49,555 bases of DNA, from NCBI GenBank assembly GCA_013002025.1, contig JABDKW010000022.1, positions 1 through 49,555 on the forward strand, written 5' to 3'. This stretch comes from Gammaproteobacteria bacterium. GTDB taxonomy: Bacteria > Pseudomonadota > Gammaproteobacteria > Arenicellales > Arenicellaceae. The position numbers were made by a program, and so were the translations under genes. The notes beneath the pieces are model-generated. The model was not told the origin of the DNA. It made no database searches and saw only the letters and a list, made by a program, of their open reading frames with translations. The stretch's first letter is position 1. Every line of letters begins with the position of its first letter. This document shows positions 8,577-16,205 of the stretch, one piece after another.

Positions 8577-9236
8577 ATGCGAAATCGATCAACGATCTGT
8601 ATGCCAAAAGCTCAAATTCAAGCTGAAATATTTTCTGGACAGGACCCTGAACCATGGGTCGAAGGCGCAGATACGCGCTATCAGCCGGACTTTCTTGCGC
8701 CGACGGAGGCGGATTGTCTGTTTGAGCACCTGTTGGTCAATACCAATTGGCAGCAGGATGAGATTACCGTCTACGGCAAACGCCACCTCACGCCGCGCCT
8801 GTCTTTGTGGGTGGCCGATGCGGGGCTGACCTACAAATACTCAAATATGACCATGCAGGCGGCTAGTTGGACGCCCGAATTAACCGCCCTCAGAGTGCAG
8901 CTCCAAGACCACACGGGCTACGATTTTAATAGTGTATTGCTGAATTATTATCGCAGCGGTACAGACTCCAATGGCTGGCACGCGGACGATGAGCCTGAGT
9001 TAGGGCGACGACCCGTTATTGCCTCAGTGAGCCTCGGTGCCAGCCGCGATTTTCAACTGCGGCGGCGCGCTGATCATCGCGATCGGCATACCCTGGCGCT
9101 GACACACGGTAGCCTGCTGTTGATGTCGGGCAATAGCCAACACGACTGGCAGCATCAGGTCCCCAAGCGCGCGCAGGCCGGACCACGTATCAACCTGACC
9201 TTCCGTCAGATCAAACATCAACCCACGCGGCTTTAA
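8577..9236 (+). CDS. alkB: AlkB-like 2-oxoglutarate/Fe(II) dioxygenase
   Basis: About 219 residues from the ATG at 8577; ATG 8601 and TTG 8532 are alternatives, none with a strong ribosome-binding site. A TATAGT (8552-8557) that could be the -10 element argues against the TTG. The family repairs alkylated bases (1-methyladenine, 3-methylcytosine) in DNA or RNA by oxidative demethylation. The iron ligands are visible: HxD in GWHADDEPEL (His135, Asp137) and a distal His in NSQHDWQHQVPK; the 2-oxoglutarate-binding arginine is in PRINLTFR. YGKRHLTPRLSLWVAD and LLNYYRSGTDSNGWH place it closer to the ALKBH2/3-like bacterial group than to E. coli AlkB. The rhomboid gene follows after two bases. Confidence 0.9.
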   Translation: MRNRSTICMPKAQIQAEIFSGQDPEPWVEGADTRYQPDFLAPTEADCLFEHLLVNTNWQQDEITVYGKRHLTPRLSLWVADAGLTYKYSNMTMQAASWTPELTALRVQLQDHTGYDFNSVLLNYYRSGTDSNGWHADDEPELGRRPVIASVSLGASRDFQLRRRADHRDRHTLALTHGSLLLMSGNSQHDWQHQVPKRAQAGPRINLTFRQIKHQPTRL

Positions 9237-9238
9237 TC

Positions 9239-9976
9239 ATGCCTGATATTTCTGAATTGCTGAAAAGCATGACCAACCGCCTGGTGCTAGCCAATGTGGT
9301 TGTGTACATCGTGCTGCAGGCGCTGTTTGCCGACGCTAATAATGGTCTGGAGCTGTACTACTGGCAGCACCCTGAATTCCGTCCCTGGCAAATTATCAGT
9401 TATATGTTTTTGCATGCTGGTTTAACGCATCTACTGTTTAACATGATTGCACTGTGGTCGTTTGGCCGCATGTTAGAGCGCGTATGGGGCGCGCAACGCA
9501 TGCTGATCTTCTTTCTGGTGTGCGGTGTGGGGGCGGCGCTGGTGCATGAGGCGTATAGCTATTTTCAGTTTCAGCAGATCACGGAAATTTTGCGCAACGC
9601 CGGGTTCAGCGCGACTCAGGTTCAGCGTTTATATGTAGACGGCGTCGGATTGTCGCCGCAGGCGATGGGCGTCAGCCTGGAAACCCAGCGGGAACTTTAT
9701 GCGGTGTACAACACGCCAGCGGTCGGTGCCTCCGGCGCGGTGTATGGCATATTAGTTGCCTTCGCGTTGTTGTTCCCAGACTTCAAGATCATGCTGATAT
9801 TTTTGCCGGTGCCGATTGCAGCACGTTATTTTGTGCCGGTGCTGTTGTTAATTGATCTCAGCGCGGGCGTGACAGGCGTGTCACTGTTTGGTTACAACAT
9901 TGCGCATTTTGCGCATCTGGGCGGGGCCTTGGCAGGGTTCTTACTGGTGAACTACTGGGCTCGCACGCGCGCCTGA
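9239..9976 (+). CDS. Rhomboid-family intramembrane serine protease
   Basis: 245 residues with about six hydrophobic helices. The catalytic dyad is present: Ser165 in the GASGAVYG motif and His226 in AHFAHLGGALAG. The earlier conserved WQIISYMFLHAGLTHLLFNM and MLERVWGAQR segments match rhomboid helices 2 and loop 1 as known in GlpG-like proteins. Such enzymes cleave transmembrane segments within the inner membrane; substrates cannot be predicted. An insertion between helices 3 and 4 (about residues 103-152, FQQITEILRNAGFS...) is longer than in minimal rhomboids, a feature seen in several proteobacterial relatives. The gene starts two bases after alkB and is translated from the same message. 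Confidence 0.92.
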   Translation: MPDISELLKSMTNRLVLANVVVYIVLQALFADANNGLELYYWQHPEFRPWQIISYMFLHAGLTHLLFNMIALWSFGRMLERVWGAQRMLIFFLVCGVGAALVHEAYSYFQFQQITEILRNAGFSATQVQRLYVDGVGLSPQAMGVSLETQRELYAVYNTPAVGASGAVYGILVAFALLFPDFKIMLIFLPVPIAARYFVPVLLLIDLSAGVTGVSLFGYNIAHFAHLGGALAGFLLVNYWARTRA

Positions 9977-9977
9977 T

Positions 9978-10964
9978 TCACTCTTCATCAGCGGGCAACA
10001 TCGCCGCCACCTGATGCTGGCCGGCGTCGAGTAGCGCCTGAGCTGCTATCAAAGCGCGCTGCCCACTCTGGCAGCAGCAGACAACGCGCGAGTCACTTAA
10101 TTCGGGTTCAGCCAGCAACTGACTTAACGGTAACGCCCGATCCACTCTGAACGGTTGTGGCCGCGCGGCGACTTCGTCCGCGTTGCGCACGTCCACCACC
10201 AGATCTGACTCCTCCAGGGCCTGCGTGCCGATTAACTCAACGCGGGATTGTGGCGTACTTGCAGCTCGGCAATTCACTATTTGCTGGCTGTAATTCCACA
10301 GATCCAAATACAATAATTGCCCGTTTAATTGTGCAGCATCATTACACAACACTTTGAGGCACTCCTGAGCTTGAAAGCTGCCAATGATACCCACTGCCGG
10401 CCCGGTCACGCCAACCACATCACAACTTTGTGACTGGCGTGGTAGTTTGGGGAATACGGCTCGCAATGACGGCGCGCTAAATTTGCCCGGGCTACAGAAC
10501 ACGCCCACATAGCCAAAGCTGCGGTTAACCGAGGCGCTGATCATCGCTGTGTTGCCCTCGCAGGCGTCGCTGAGTAAATAGCTCACTGCGAAATTGTCGC
10601 CGGCGTCCACCACCAGATCCGCGTTTTGCACCAGCTCGGCCACATTTTCGGGCGACAGTCTGTGTGTTACAGCCGCGATCTCAACGGCGCTGTTGCGAGC
10701 CTGCAATTCCCGCGCCGCGGCGGTGGCTTTGTTTGAGCCAAGGTCACTTTCCCTAAACAGAAATTGCCGGTGCAGATTACTGAGGCTCACCCTGTCGTGA
10801 TCAACAATGGTAAGTGCTCCCACCCCGGCACCAACCAGCTGGCTGCCGACCTGGCAACCCAGCCCACCAGCGCCGACCAACAGGACTCTGGCGGCCGCAA
10901 TCTGTTGCTGGCCCTGTGTGCCGATCTGCGGCACTAATATCTGTCGGGAGTATCGGTCTGACAT
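9978..10964 (-). CDS. ThiF/MoeB/HesA-type E1-like adenylyltransferase with C-terminal rhodanese domain
   Basis: 328 residues. The N-terminal about 245 residues form an E1-like adenylating domain: SRQILVPQIG start, nucleotide-binding GAGGLGCQVGSQL, DHDRVSLSNLHRQFLF with the arginine that contacts ATP, and DAGDNF. The remainder is a rhodanese-like domain with the active loop CQSGQR. Together these resemble MoeB/MOCS3-type enzymes, which activate sulfur-carrier proteins (ThiS, MoaD) and load sulfur. The zinc-binding CxxC pairs of MoeB are not conserved: where MoeB has PCYRC, this protein has PSLRA, and the C-terminal pair is absent. The cysteine of SCDVVGV is kept. Exact pathway (thiamin, molybdopterin or other) is open; no sulfur-carrier gene is next to it. 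Confidence 0.85.
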   Translation of the reverse strand: MSDRYSRQILVPQIGTQGQQQIAAARVLLVGAGGLGCQVGSQLVGAGVGALTIVDHDRVSLSNLHRQFLFRESDLGSNKATAAARELQARNSAVEIAAVTHRLSPENVAELVQNADLVVDAGDNFAVSYLLSDACEGNTAMISASVNRSFGYVGVFCSPGKFSAPSLRAVFPKLPRQSQSCDVVGVTGPAVGIIGSFQAQECLKVLCNDAAQLNGQLLYLDLWNYSQQIVNCRAASTPQSRVELIGTQALEESDLVVDVRNADEVAARPQPFRVDRALPLSQLLAEPELSDSRVVCCCQSGQRALIAAQALLDAGQHQVAAMLPADEE

Positions 10965-11073
10965 GGCCCTATTCTAAATCAATCCGGGGTGCACCACGGG
11001 CTTTGATGGTCGGTTCAACAATTCATGTCGCTTGGGTTCAGTCATGCCGCAAAAGTACGGCGTAGGGCACAAA

Positions 11074-11095
11074 AAAAGCCGCGGTCGCGGCTTTT
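11074..11095 (-). terminator. Intrinsic terminator after the YiiX-like gene
   Basis: AAAAGCCGCG / CGCGGCTTTT is a perfect inverted repeat with a two-base centre, followed on the minus strand by a run of seven T (11071-11077). It lies about 95 bases beyond the stop of the minus-strand YiiX-like gene and would shield the ThiF-like gene from read-through. The repeat also has a short T-run on the plus strand. Confidence 0.75.
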
Positions 11096-11188
11096 CAGGA
11101 AATGGCTTTCTGTAATGTTGTCCAATAAGCGCCGAATCCACAACGGCGCTACTGGCATCAATGCAGCAAGTGAGCCACTAACAACGGC

Positions 11189-11839
11189 TCAGGCCATTTT
11201 GGGATACTGATAACGACCCTCATTGCTGGCGCGACCATATTTATTGTGGCCGCTACCCGAGTGTGCATCCAGTGGAATTAACGCGTGTTCGCCTCCCAAT
11301 CGATTGGCCAGCATGGCGGGTGTCATATATTCGCCAAATGGGATTACGCCGGCGCGCTCCCAGGCTTCCTGTACCAGCGTCGAGCAGATCATAGGACGGC
11401 GGCCCTTAAACAGTTTTTTAAACTGCGGGCGGCATTTCCCCAACCACACCTGTAAAACATAAACTGCCATTACCCAGAATATTTCATAGGGGCGCAGTGA
11501 CTCGCGCTCGTCCATGACAATATTTCGAATATCTTTGCGAGTGTTTTTGGTGCAGTGTTCATCGGGCATTTTGCCAACATACAACTGCTCATGGCCATGC
11601 CGGGCCAGCCACCAATCGATGGGGGTAAGCTGGTAGGCGTAGCTGCTTGAATATTTTGATTCGACTATATAAAGCCCGCTTTCGATGCGCACAGCAACCG
11701 CGGAGTGAACGAAGCTCGAACCGGAGAAGAACCGGATTATCTTGCTCATGATGCCGTCCGCACTCTTAACAAAAAGAGCATCTCCGGTGCGAATTTTGAA
11801 CAAACTATCGCGATCTATTATTTGTGGATTTTTTAACAT
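11189..11839 (-). CDS. YiiX/NlpC-P60-like permuted papain-fold peptidase or amidase
   Basis: 216 residues. The order His first (FVHSAVAV, His45) and Cys later (PMICSTLVQEAW, Cys152) is that of circularly permuted NlpC/P60 enzymes such as YiiX/YebB. The opening segment TGDALFVKSADGIMSKIIRFF with the SGSSFVHSAV block is characteristic. Members hydrolyse peptide or lipid acyl bonds; the substrate here is unknown. No signal peptide is visible, although residues about 119-133 (EIFWVMAVYVLQVWL) are hydrophobic and may contact a membrane. The ATG at 11839 follows AGGAAAT. It lies 36 bases downstream of the histidine kinase gene on the same strand and may belong to that operon. Confidence 0.78.
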   Translation of the reverse strand: MLKNPQIIDRDSLFKIRTGDALFVKSADGIMSKIIRFFSGSSFVHSAVAVRIESGLYIVESKYSSSYAYQLTPIDWWLARHGHEQLYVGKMPDEHCTKNTRKDIRNIVMDERESLRPYEIFWVMAVYVLQVWLGKCRPQFKKLFKGRRPMICSTLVQEAWERAGVIPFGEYMTPAMLANRLGGEHALIPLDAHSGSGHNKYGRASNEGRYQYPKMA

Positions 11840-11875
11840 AGCAATTTCCTCTGCAAAGTCTCGTTAAAGTTGTCT

Positions 11876-13591
11876 TCAGTTGAATATCAGATTAAGTTTT
11901 TTCCCCGTCAGTGGTTTATAAATAATTTCGCAATCGGAGGTGTCGGATTGGATATTGCTATCCCCCGTGACCAGATAAAATCGCGCGGCGTTATTCATGC
12001 TGCGCATCTTGCGAATAATCTCTTGCCCGTTAAGGCCCCCGGGCAATCGAAAATCGATTAAAGCGAGATCAAAATCCCGCTCGGCAAACGCGGCCAGAGC
12101 ACTGTTGGAATCGGTAAAGGTTTCAATACTGTGGCCCATGGTTTCGACCACACCTCTAAGCGCCAGCAGGATGCTGGATTCGTTGTCTAGCGCCAGCACG
12201 CGTTTGGTTTCGTTCTGAACGCTGCGTTCGCGTTCGGGGGTAGCCTCTTTTACTGCACGGCTGCTCTTGATAGCGGTGATTTCCAGAGTTACGCGCGTAC
12301 CCACGCCCAATTCTGATTCCAGATCGATCTGCATATCCAGAAGCTTGACCAGGCGGCCGACAATCGACAGACCAAGGCCCAGCCCATTGGCTTCGCTGCG
12401 CTCAGGGTTACCGATCTGATAAAACTCTTCAAACACCTTAGGTAGTTCGGCCGCATCAATGCCAATACCGGTGTCCTTTATGGTGATCTGAGCGTTGCTG
12501 CCAGCCATGTCCAGCCTTACATTAATCCAGCCGTGGTCTGTGTATTTGACGGCGTTGCCAATCAGGTTGCCGAGTACTCGCTGGAATAAAGCCGGGTCAG
12601 TATTGACCGTGATCGAGTCAAAATTGGAACTGAAGTTTATACGCCGCGCCTCGGTACTCTGGCGCTCGAATGAACCAACCAGATCCCGCACCAGAGACAC
12701 AACCTCGGTTTCACCGGCATTCACCTCAACCACACCGGCGTCTAATTTGGAAATATCAAGCAGTGACTCTAACTGCGCGTCCACGCTGTTAATTGCGGTG
12801 TTCATGTGCGAAATAATTTCTTTCTGATCTTCGTCCACATTCTTTAGCGACAAGTTGGCGACGAACAGAGAGAGGGTATTGATAGGCTGCCGCAGGTCGT
12901 GGCTGGCGGCGGCCAGAAAACGAGTCTTGGAGGCGTTGGCCAGGCGTGCCTCGCGCACCGCTTCCTGCAATTCGGCATTGGCCTGCAAATAACGCAAATT
13001 AGCTTCAAAGGCATCTCTGAAGTGGCTAAATATCGCGGTCGACATTTTAATTAACGGGTAGCCGGCCATCAGGCTGAGAGCCGACACCAGCAACAGCACA
13101 AAAGAGCCATTGGAGAGAATCGGGCTTAACGCGGTAGACACCACCACTGACAGCACCACCGGCGACGCAAAGGCCAGATAAAATGGCAGATAGCCAACGG
13201 TGGTGGCGATGGCGCCGGTGCAGGCAATCAGTAATAGCGTCACCAACAGCATGCGCATAATGTCGTCGATCACCGGAAAAAACAGCAGACAGCTTGCGAT
13301 CACAAAACCGTCAAACATATTAACCAGGATGCCGGCCAAAATTTTCTTTCTATGCGGCAGATCGCTGATCGGCATACGACGCCGGTACATCAGACTTAGG
13401 CCCTGCACGATCCAGATAAGGATGATCCACTGGATGACCAGGGGCGAGGGGAAGGATTGATAAATGGCGAGAGCGACCAGGCTTAACGCCATGACCAATG
13501 AGGCACCGGCCATCAGCGCGTAGTCGCGCACAAAGGTGAGCGCCTGGCGCTCTATCTCACGTTGATAGGGAGGTGGGAACTGGTCAACCAC
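11876..13591 (-). CDS. Membrane hybrid histidine kinase with C-terminal receiver
   Basis: 571 residues from a GTG at 13591, which overlaps the end of the response-regulator gene by 8 bases; an ATG at 13651 in the same frame would overlap by 68 bases and is less likely. About six hydrophobic helices (residues 20-200) replace a classical sensor domain. Then comes a coiled linker, a HisKA domain with AAASHDLRQPINTL (His231), and a HATPase domain with N-box GNLIGNAVKYTDHGW, DTGIGI and GLGLSIVGRL. A receiver ends the protein with phosphoacceptor in LALIDFRLPGG (Asp513) and lysine in IIYKPL. The DLRQP variant of the H-box is typical of kinases paired with LuxR-type regulators in proteobacteria. The signal is unknown. 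The receiver may be a phosphate sink or may gate the overlapping regulator. Confidence 0.88.
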   Translation of the reverse strand: MVDQFPPPYQREIERQALTFVRDYALMAGASLVMALSLVALAIYQSFPSPLVIQWIILIWIVQGLSLMYRRRMPISDLPHRKKILAGILVNMFDGFVIASCLLFFPVIDDIMRMLLVTLLLIACTGAIATTVGYLPFYLAFASPVVLSVVVSTALSPILSNGSFVLLLVSALSLMAGYPLIKMSTAIFSHFRDAFEANLRYLQANAELQEAVREARLANASKTRFLAAASHDLRQPINTLSLFVANLSLKNVDEDQKEIISHMNTAINSVDAQLESLLDISKLDAGVVEVNAGETEVVSLVRDLVGSFERQSTEARRINFSSNFDSITVNTDPALFQRVLGNLIGNAVKYTDHGWINVRLDMAGSNAQITIKDTGIGIDAAELPKVFEEFYQIGNPERSEANGLGLGLSIVGRLVKLLDMQIDLESELGVGTRVTLEITAIKSSRAVKEATPERERSVQNETKRVLALDNESSILLALRGVVETMGHSIETFTDSNSALAAFAERDFDLALIDFRLPGGLNGQEIIRKMRSMNNAARFYLVTGDSNIQSDTSDCEIIYKPLTGKKLNLIFN

Positions 13592-14225
13592 GGTGCAGGT
13601 CCAGAAGCTGACTGGCAATGACGACTGCCTCGCTTCTCTTTTGCACCCCAAGTGACCGGTAAGCCGACGACAGGTGTGCCTTTATCGTTCCTTCAGACAG
13701 GCCCAACTCTCGTGCGATGGTTTTGTTTGTTTTGCCGTAGATGGCATGTTTCAAAACTTCCTGCTGCCGCTGGGTCAATTGGTCTAACGCGCTTTTATTA
13801 CTCGCTGCCTCTTGTACCGAAACCGGCTGAGCCTGCAATACCTGCGCGGGGAGATATACTCCACCGGACAGGACCAGGCGCAACGCGGCGATCAAAACCT
13901 GCGGTTCAGACGATTTCGGAATAAAGCCACTAGCCCCACAGTCAATGGCTTTGATAATTTTACCGGAATCTTCTTCGCCACTGATTATTACCAGTTTGGC
14001 ATTAGGAAAGTAATCCCTTGCAGTCTGAATATTATTGCCGGTATCAGTGCCCGGAATGTGGTAATCCAGCAGCACTAAATCCACTTCTTCAGGATTGTTG
14101 ACAGCATCCACCGCACTCGTTGAATCACCGAAACCTTGAGACTCTGTCTCGGGTTCGAGATTGTGCAGCATGGTGGCGATGCCGGTGCGAAATAACGCAT
14201 GGTCATCGATTAAAACTATCTTCAT
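13584..14225 (-). CDS. NarL/FixJ-type response regulator with LuxR HTH
   Basis: 213 residues. The receiver domain spans residues 1-120 with acidic pair Asp7/Asp8, phosphoacceptor Asp54 in LLDYHIPG, and GFIPKSS lysine. The LuxR-type HTH is in the last 65 residues (LTQRQQEVLKHAIYGKTNKTIARELGLSEGTIKAHLSS). It is translated just before the hybrid kinase and overlaps it by 8 bases, so the two are a cognate pair by position. The gene reads away from the 14226-15085 gap; a TATAAA (minus strand, 14255-14260) could be its -10 element but has no good -35. The inverted repeat at 14284-14310 lies upstream and could be its operator. Confidence 0.92.
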   Translation of the reverse strand: MKIVLIDDHALFRTGIATMLHNLEPETESQGFGDSTSAVDAVNNPEEVDLVLLDYHIPGTDTGNNIQTARDYFPNAKLVIISGEEDSGKIIKAIDCGASGFIPKSSEPQVLIAALRLVLSGGVYLPAQVLQAQPVSVQEAASNKSALDQLTQRQQEVLKHAIYGKTNKTIARELGLSEGTIKAHLSSAYRSLGVQKRSEAVVIASQLLDLHRG

Positions 14226-14283
14226 TGTCAGCCTACGCGAGGGTTAGACGTTAGTTTATACCGAACGGTAGTCTTATTAACAC

Positions 14284-14310
14284 TAGCCAAACGGCTAACC
14301 CATTTGGCTA
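14284..14310. promoter_or_regulatory. Inverted repeat upstream of the response-regulator gene
   Basis: TAGCCAAA (14284-14291) and TTTGGCTA (14303-14310) form a perfect 8-bp inverted repeat with an 11-base centre, which itself contains another GGCTAA. It lies about 60 bases upstream of the response-regulator ATG. The size and spacing suit a dimeric DNA-binding protein; autoregulation by the LuxR-type regulator is possible but unproven. Confidence 0.4.
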
Positions 14311-14413
14311 ATTGTAGTTTAGTCACCTTACCGCGTACTATTGCTTCTGTGATTCAGACTTACCCGGGGGGAAAGTCATAAAATCCAATGAGAAGTTGCA
14401 GTACGGAACGACA

Positions 14414-14551
14414 ATGACTCACGTCGGATATATGGATCACTCCTTCGGCACGACGCTGGAGGTAGCCAGTAACCCAACCAACCCGCTGGCAAACATAACC
14501 CCCGATTTGTTTCTCATGGAAGAGAAACGGTCGCGGGGGTTAACCCATTAA
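14414..14551 (+). CDS. Possible small ORF of 45 residues
   Basis: An ATG at 14414 with ACGGAA six bases upstream opens a 45-residue frame ending in TAA at 14549-14551 (begins MTHVGYMDHSFG, ends KRSRGLTH). It is hydrophilic, without signal or membrane segment, and I do not recognise it. The frame stays open upstream to about 14320 without another ATG, so it could equally be a remnant. The last 50 bases coincide with a strong hairpin, which speaks for an RNA role instead. No other gene lies on this strand until fimT. Confidence 0.25.
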   Translation: MTHVGYMDHSFGTTLEVASNPTNPLANITPDLFLMEEKRSRGLTH

Positions 14552-14715
14552 TAACCTTGACATCTGTCGACTAAAAATCAATTAGCAGTCGACAGAGGTC
14601 TCGTTACTGGGCCAGTTAGGCGTTTCGTAGATTACGAAGTCGGGCAAGCCCGCCACCGATCGCTACTGCGCGCCGAACAGCGTATTTATCATGTTGGTCG
14701 TACTGTAGCAGTACG
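14496..14715 (+). ncRNA. Hairpin-rich segment, candidate structured RNA
   Basis: Five consecutive inverted repeats are seen in 220 bases. 14496-14504 with 14534-14542 (9 bp) encloses GTTTCTC/GAGAAAC (14509-14515, 14522-14528). 14559-14572 with 14587-14600 matches at 13 of 14 positions. TTCGTA/TACGAA lies at 14624-14638, CGGGC/GCCCG at 14641-14652 and CGTACTG/CAGTACG at 14699-14715. The density is much higher than in other spacers of the window. Strand is assigned from the terminator at 14850-14873, which has no annotated gene upstream. No known RNA family was recognised. The whole gap 14226-15085 otherwise holds only the possible small ORF and the fimT promoter. Confidence 0.35.
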
Positions 14716-14849
14716 TTTGTGCGCTAACAGCCTGAGAATCAGAGCCTGCGCAAGTCAAAAGATTGAGTCAATGAAAACCTGATTCAGCACCAGAATGTGT
14801 CTAAGGACTGACCAAATTCGTCACCAGAGTAAGCTAAAACCGAAAAAAG

Positions 14850-14873
14850 TGCCAATATTTGGCAAACTTTTTT
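14850..14873 (+). terminator. Intrinsic terminator without an annotated upstream gene
   Basis: TGCCAA (14850-14855) and TTGGCA (14859-14864) form a stem with a TAT loop, followed by AAC and six T (14868-14873). On the left, AAAAAAG (14843-14849) mirrors the T-run, so it can work in both directions. No plus-strand gene is annotated upstream before the convergent region, and no minus-strand gene ends here from the right. It therefore suggests an unannotated plus-strand transcript. Confidence 0.6.
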
Positions 14874-14919
14874 GCCTCTAACTGCATATTGAGTGTTTAC
14901 AAGGTTTAACAGCGCCGAT

Positions 14920-14948
14920 TTGCGGGCAATTTGGTGGGTGTCTATACT
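14920..14948 (+). promoter_or_regulatory. Predicted promoter of the minor pilin operon
   Basis: TTGCGG (14920-14925), a 17-base spacer, and TATACT (14943-14948), a 5/6 match to the -10 consensus. Transcription would start near 14955 and give a leader of about 130 bases before fimT. The -35 match is weak (3/6), so an activator may be needed; in Pseudomonas the equivalent operon depends on the AlgR response regulator. Confidence 0.45.
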
Positions 14949-15085
14949 GCGCGCATAGAAAACTAAATCAAAAACACAGTGGTTTCTGGGGTTTAGCGAC
15001 CTTTTATGAAAAGCACCGCAAGTGTTTTGGTTACCCGCCCCCCAATCCTACGCTCGGTTTGTTAAGCAGAAAAATTGCAAAAAAT

Positions 15086-15604
15086 ATGAATAGTAAAGGC
15101 GTCACCATGGTCGAATTAATGATGGTAGTGGCCATCATGGGCATCACTGCCGTGTTGGTCGCGCCCGCGCTCGGTAATCTGGTGCAACGTAACAAGGTGG
15201 AAGCAACTGCCGATGAGATGGTAAGAATATTTAAAACGGCCCGCAGCGAAGCCATTAAACGAGGTGGCCCTGTGGAGATTACGGTTATTCCTAACTTGGT
15301 CGAAGCTGACAATGAATTTGGCGAGGGCGTAAGAGTCTGGGTTGATCTGGATAGTGATGGCAATTTTGATGCGCCCGGGGAACTACTGATGGAGTTCACG
15401 CCGCCTGACAGCATGACCATTGATGCATCGCAGAATTTTACCGCCATGCGTTATTTGCCGACCGGGCGAGTCGGCACTGTAAATGGCAATAGCACCTTTT
15501 TTCTGGAAGTTTGTGCCAATGGCGATGCGTCTGGAACCAGGCTGGAACTCGCGCGCAACTATTCACGCATCCGGGTAGCCGATTATAGTGGTTGCCCTAC
15601 CTAG
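15086..15604 (+). CDS. fimT: Type IV pilus minor pilin, GspH/FimT family
   Basis: 172 residues from the ATG at 15086; a TTG at 15059 in the same frame would add nine residues before the prepilin leader and has no better ribosome-binding site. The leader MNSKG is cleaved before VTMVE, giving Glu at position 5 of the mature protein, followed by a hydrophobic helix (LMMVVAIMGITAVLVAP). The C-terminal part has the GspH-like pattern TARSEAIKRGGPVEIT...GEGVRVWVDLD, RYLPTGRVG, and two cysteines near the end (FLEVCAN, YSGCPT). FimT-type minor pilins prime pilus assembly and in some species bind DNA for uptake. First gene of the operon through pilE. Confidence 0.9.
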   Translation: MNSKGVTMVELMMVVAIMGITAVLVAPALGNLVQRNKVEATADEMVRIFKTARSEAIKRGGPVEITVIPNLVEADNEFGEGVRVWVDLDSDGNFDAPGELLMEFTPPDSMTIDASQNFTAMRYLPTGRVGTVNGNSTFFLEVCANGDASGTRLELARNYSRIRVADYSGCPT

Positions 15605-15662
15605 GTTTGGATTTAGAAAACTTTATTAAGTATTCAACCCGATATTAAACATTAACCCGATT

Positions 15663-16205
15663 ATGAAAACATTTGTTGTATCCACCAAGCAGTCAGGCTC
15701 ATCACTTATCGAAGTGATGGTGGCGTTGCTGATCTTTGCGATTGGCATGCTCGGCGTGGCCAGCCTGCAGGGCGTGGGTATTCGATTTGGCGAACAGTCA
15801 AACAGCTATACCCAGGCCGCGGTGCAAGTGGCAGATATAACCGCGCGCATGAAAGCCAATCGCGCAGGTGTCGAAGCGGGTTACTATGATGATACGATCC
15901 AGGCGGTGGCGGATTTGTCTAAAAATTGCTTTACCGCTCAATGTTCCACTCAAGAGTTGGCGCAGTTCGATCTGGCACACTGGAATACCCGCAATTCTCA
16001 ATTATTGCCGTCAGGGACAGGTGTGATAACCGCTACCTCGACTGCAGCCGGCGAAACCCAGTTCAAAGTTGACGTAATCTGGAAGCGGCAAACCAGCGCT
16101 GAAGATACCGCTGACGGCGGTGGCCACTGCGCGGCAAATGAGAACCAGGACACGGCTTCAAATGAATTGGCGTATTGCGTAACCGTGGAGATTGCGCGCT
16201 TATGA
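15663..16205 (+). CDS. pilV: Type IV pilus minor pilin PilV
   Basis: 180 residues. Prepilin cleavage in KQSG/SSLIEVMVALLIF with Glu5, then the PilV signature IGMLGVASLQ and a heptad-like helix to ADITARMKANR. Two or more cysteines (NCFTAQCS, HCAANE, YCVT) could form disulfides. PilV joins the PilW-PilX-PilY1 priming complex at the pilus tip. It ends in an ATGA overlap with pilW, so the two are translationally coupled; 58 bases separate it from fimT. Confidence 0.92.
   Translation: MKTFVVSTKQSGSSLIEVMVALLIFAIGMLGVASLQGVGIRFGEQSNSYTQAAVQVADITARMKANRAGVEAGYYDDTIQAVADLSKNCFTAQCSTQELAQFDLAHWNTRNSQLLPSGTGVITATSTAAGETQFKVDVIWKRQTSAEDTADGGGHCAANENQDTASNELAYCVTVEIARL

Noticed and set aside
14496-14542. 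Integron attC-like site (TAACCC...GGGTTA ends)
   Set aside because: The ends do not fit the attC core consensus, and no integrase or gene cassettes are present.
14557-14585. TTGACA as the -35 box of a promoter inside the hairpin region
   Set aside because: No acceptable -10 hexamer at 16-18 bases; the TTGACA is part of the 14-bp inverted repeat.
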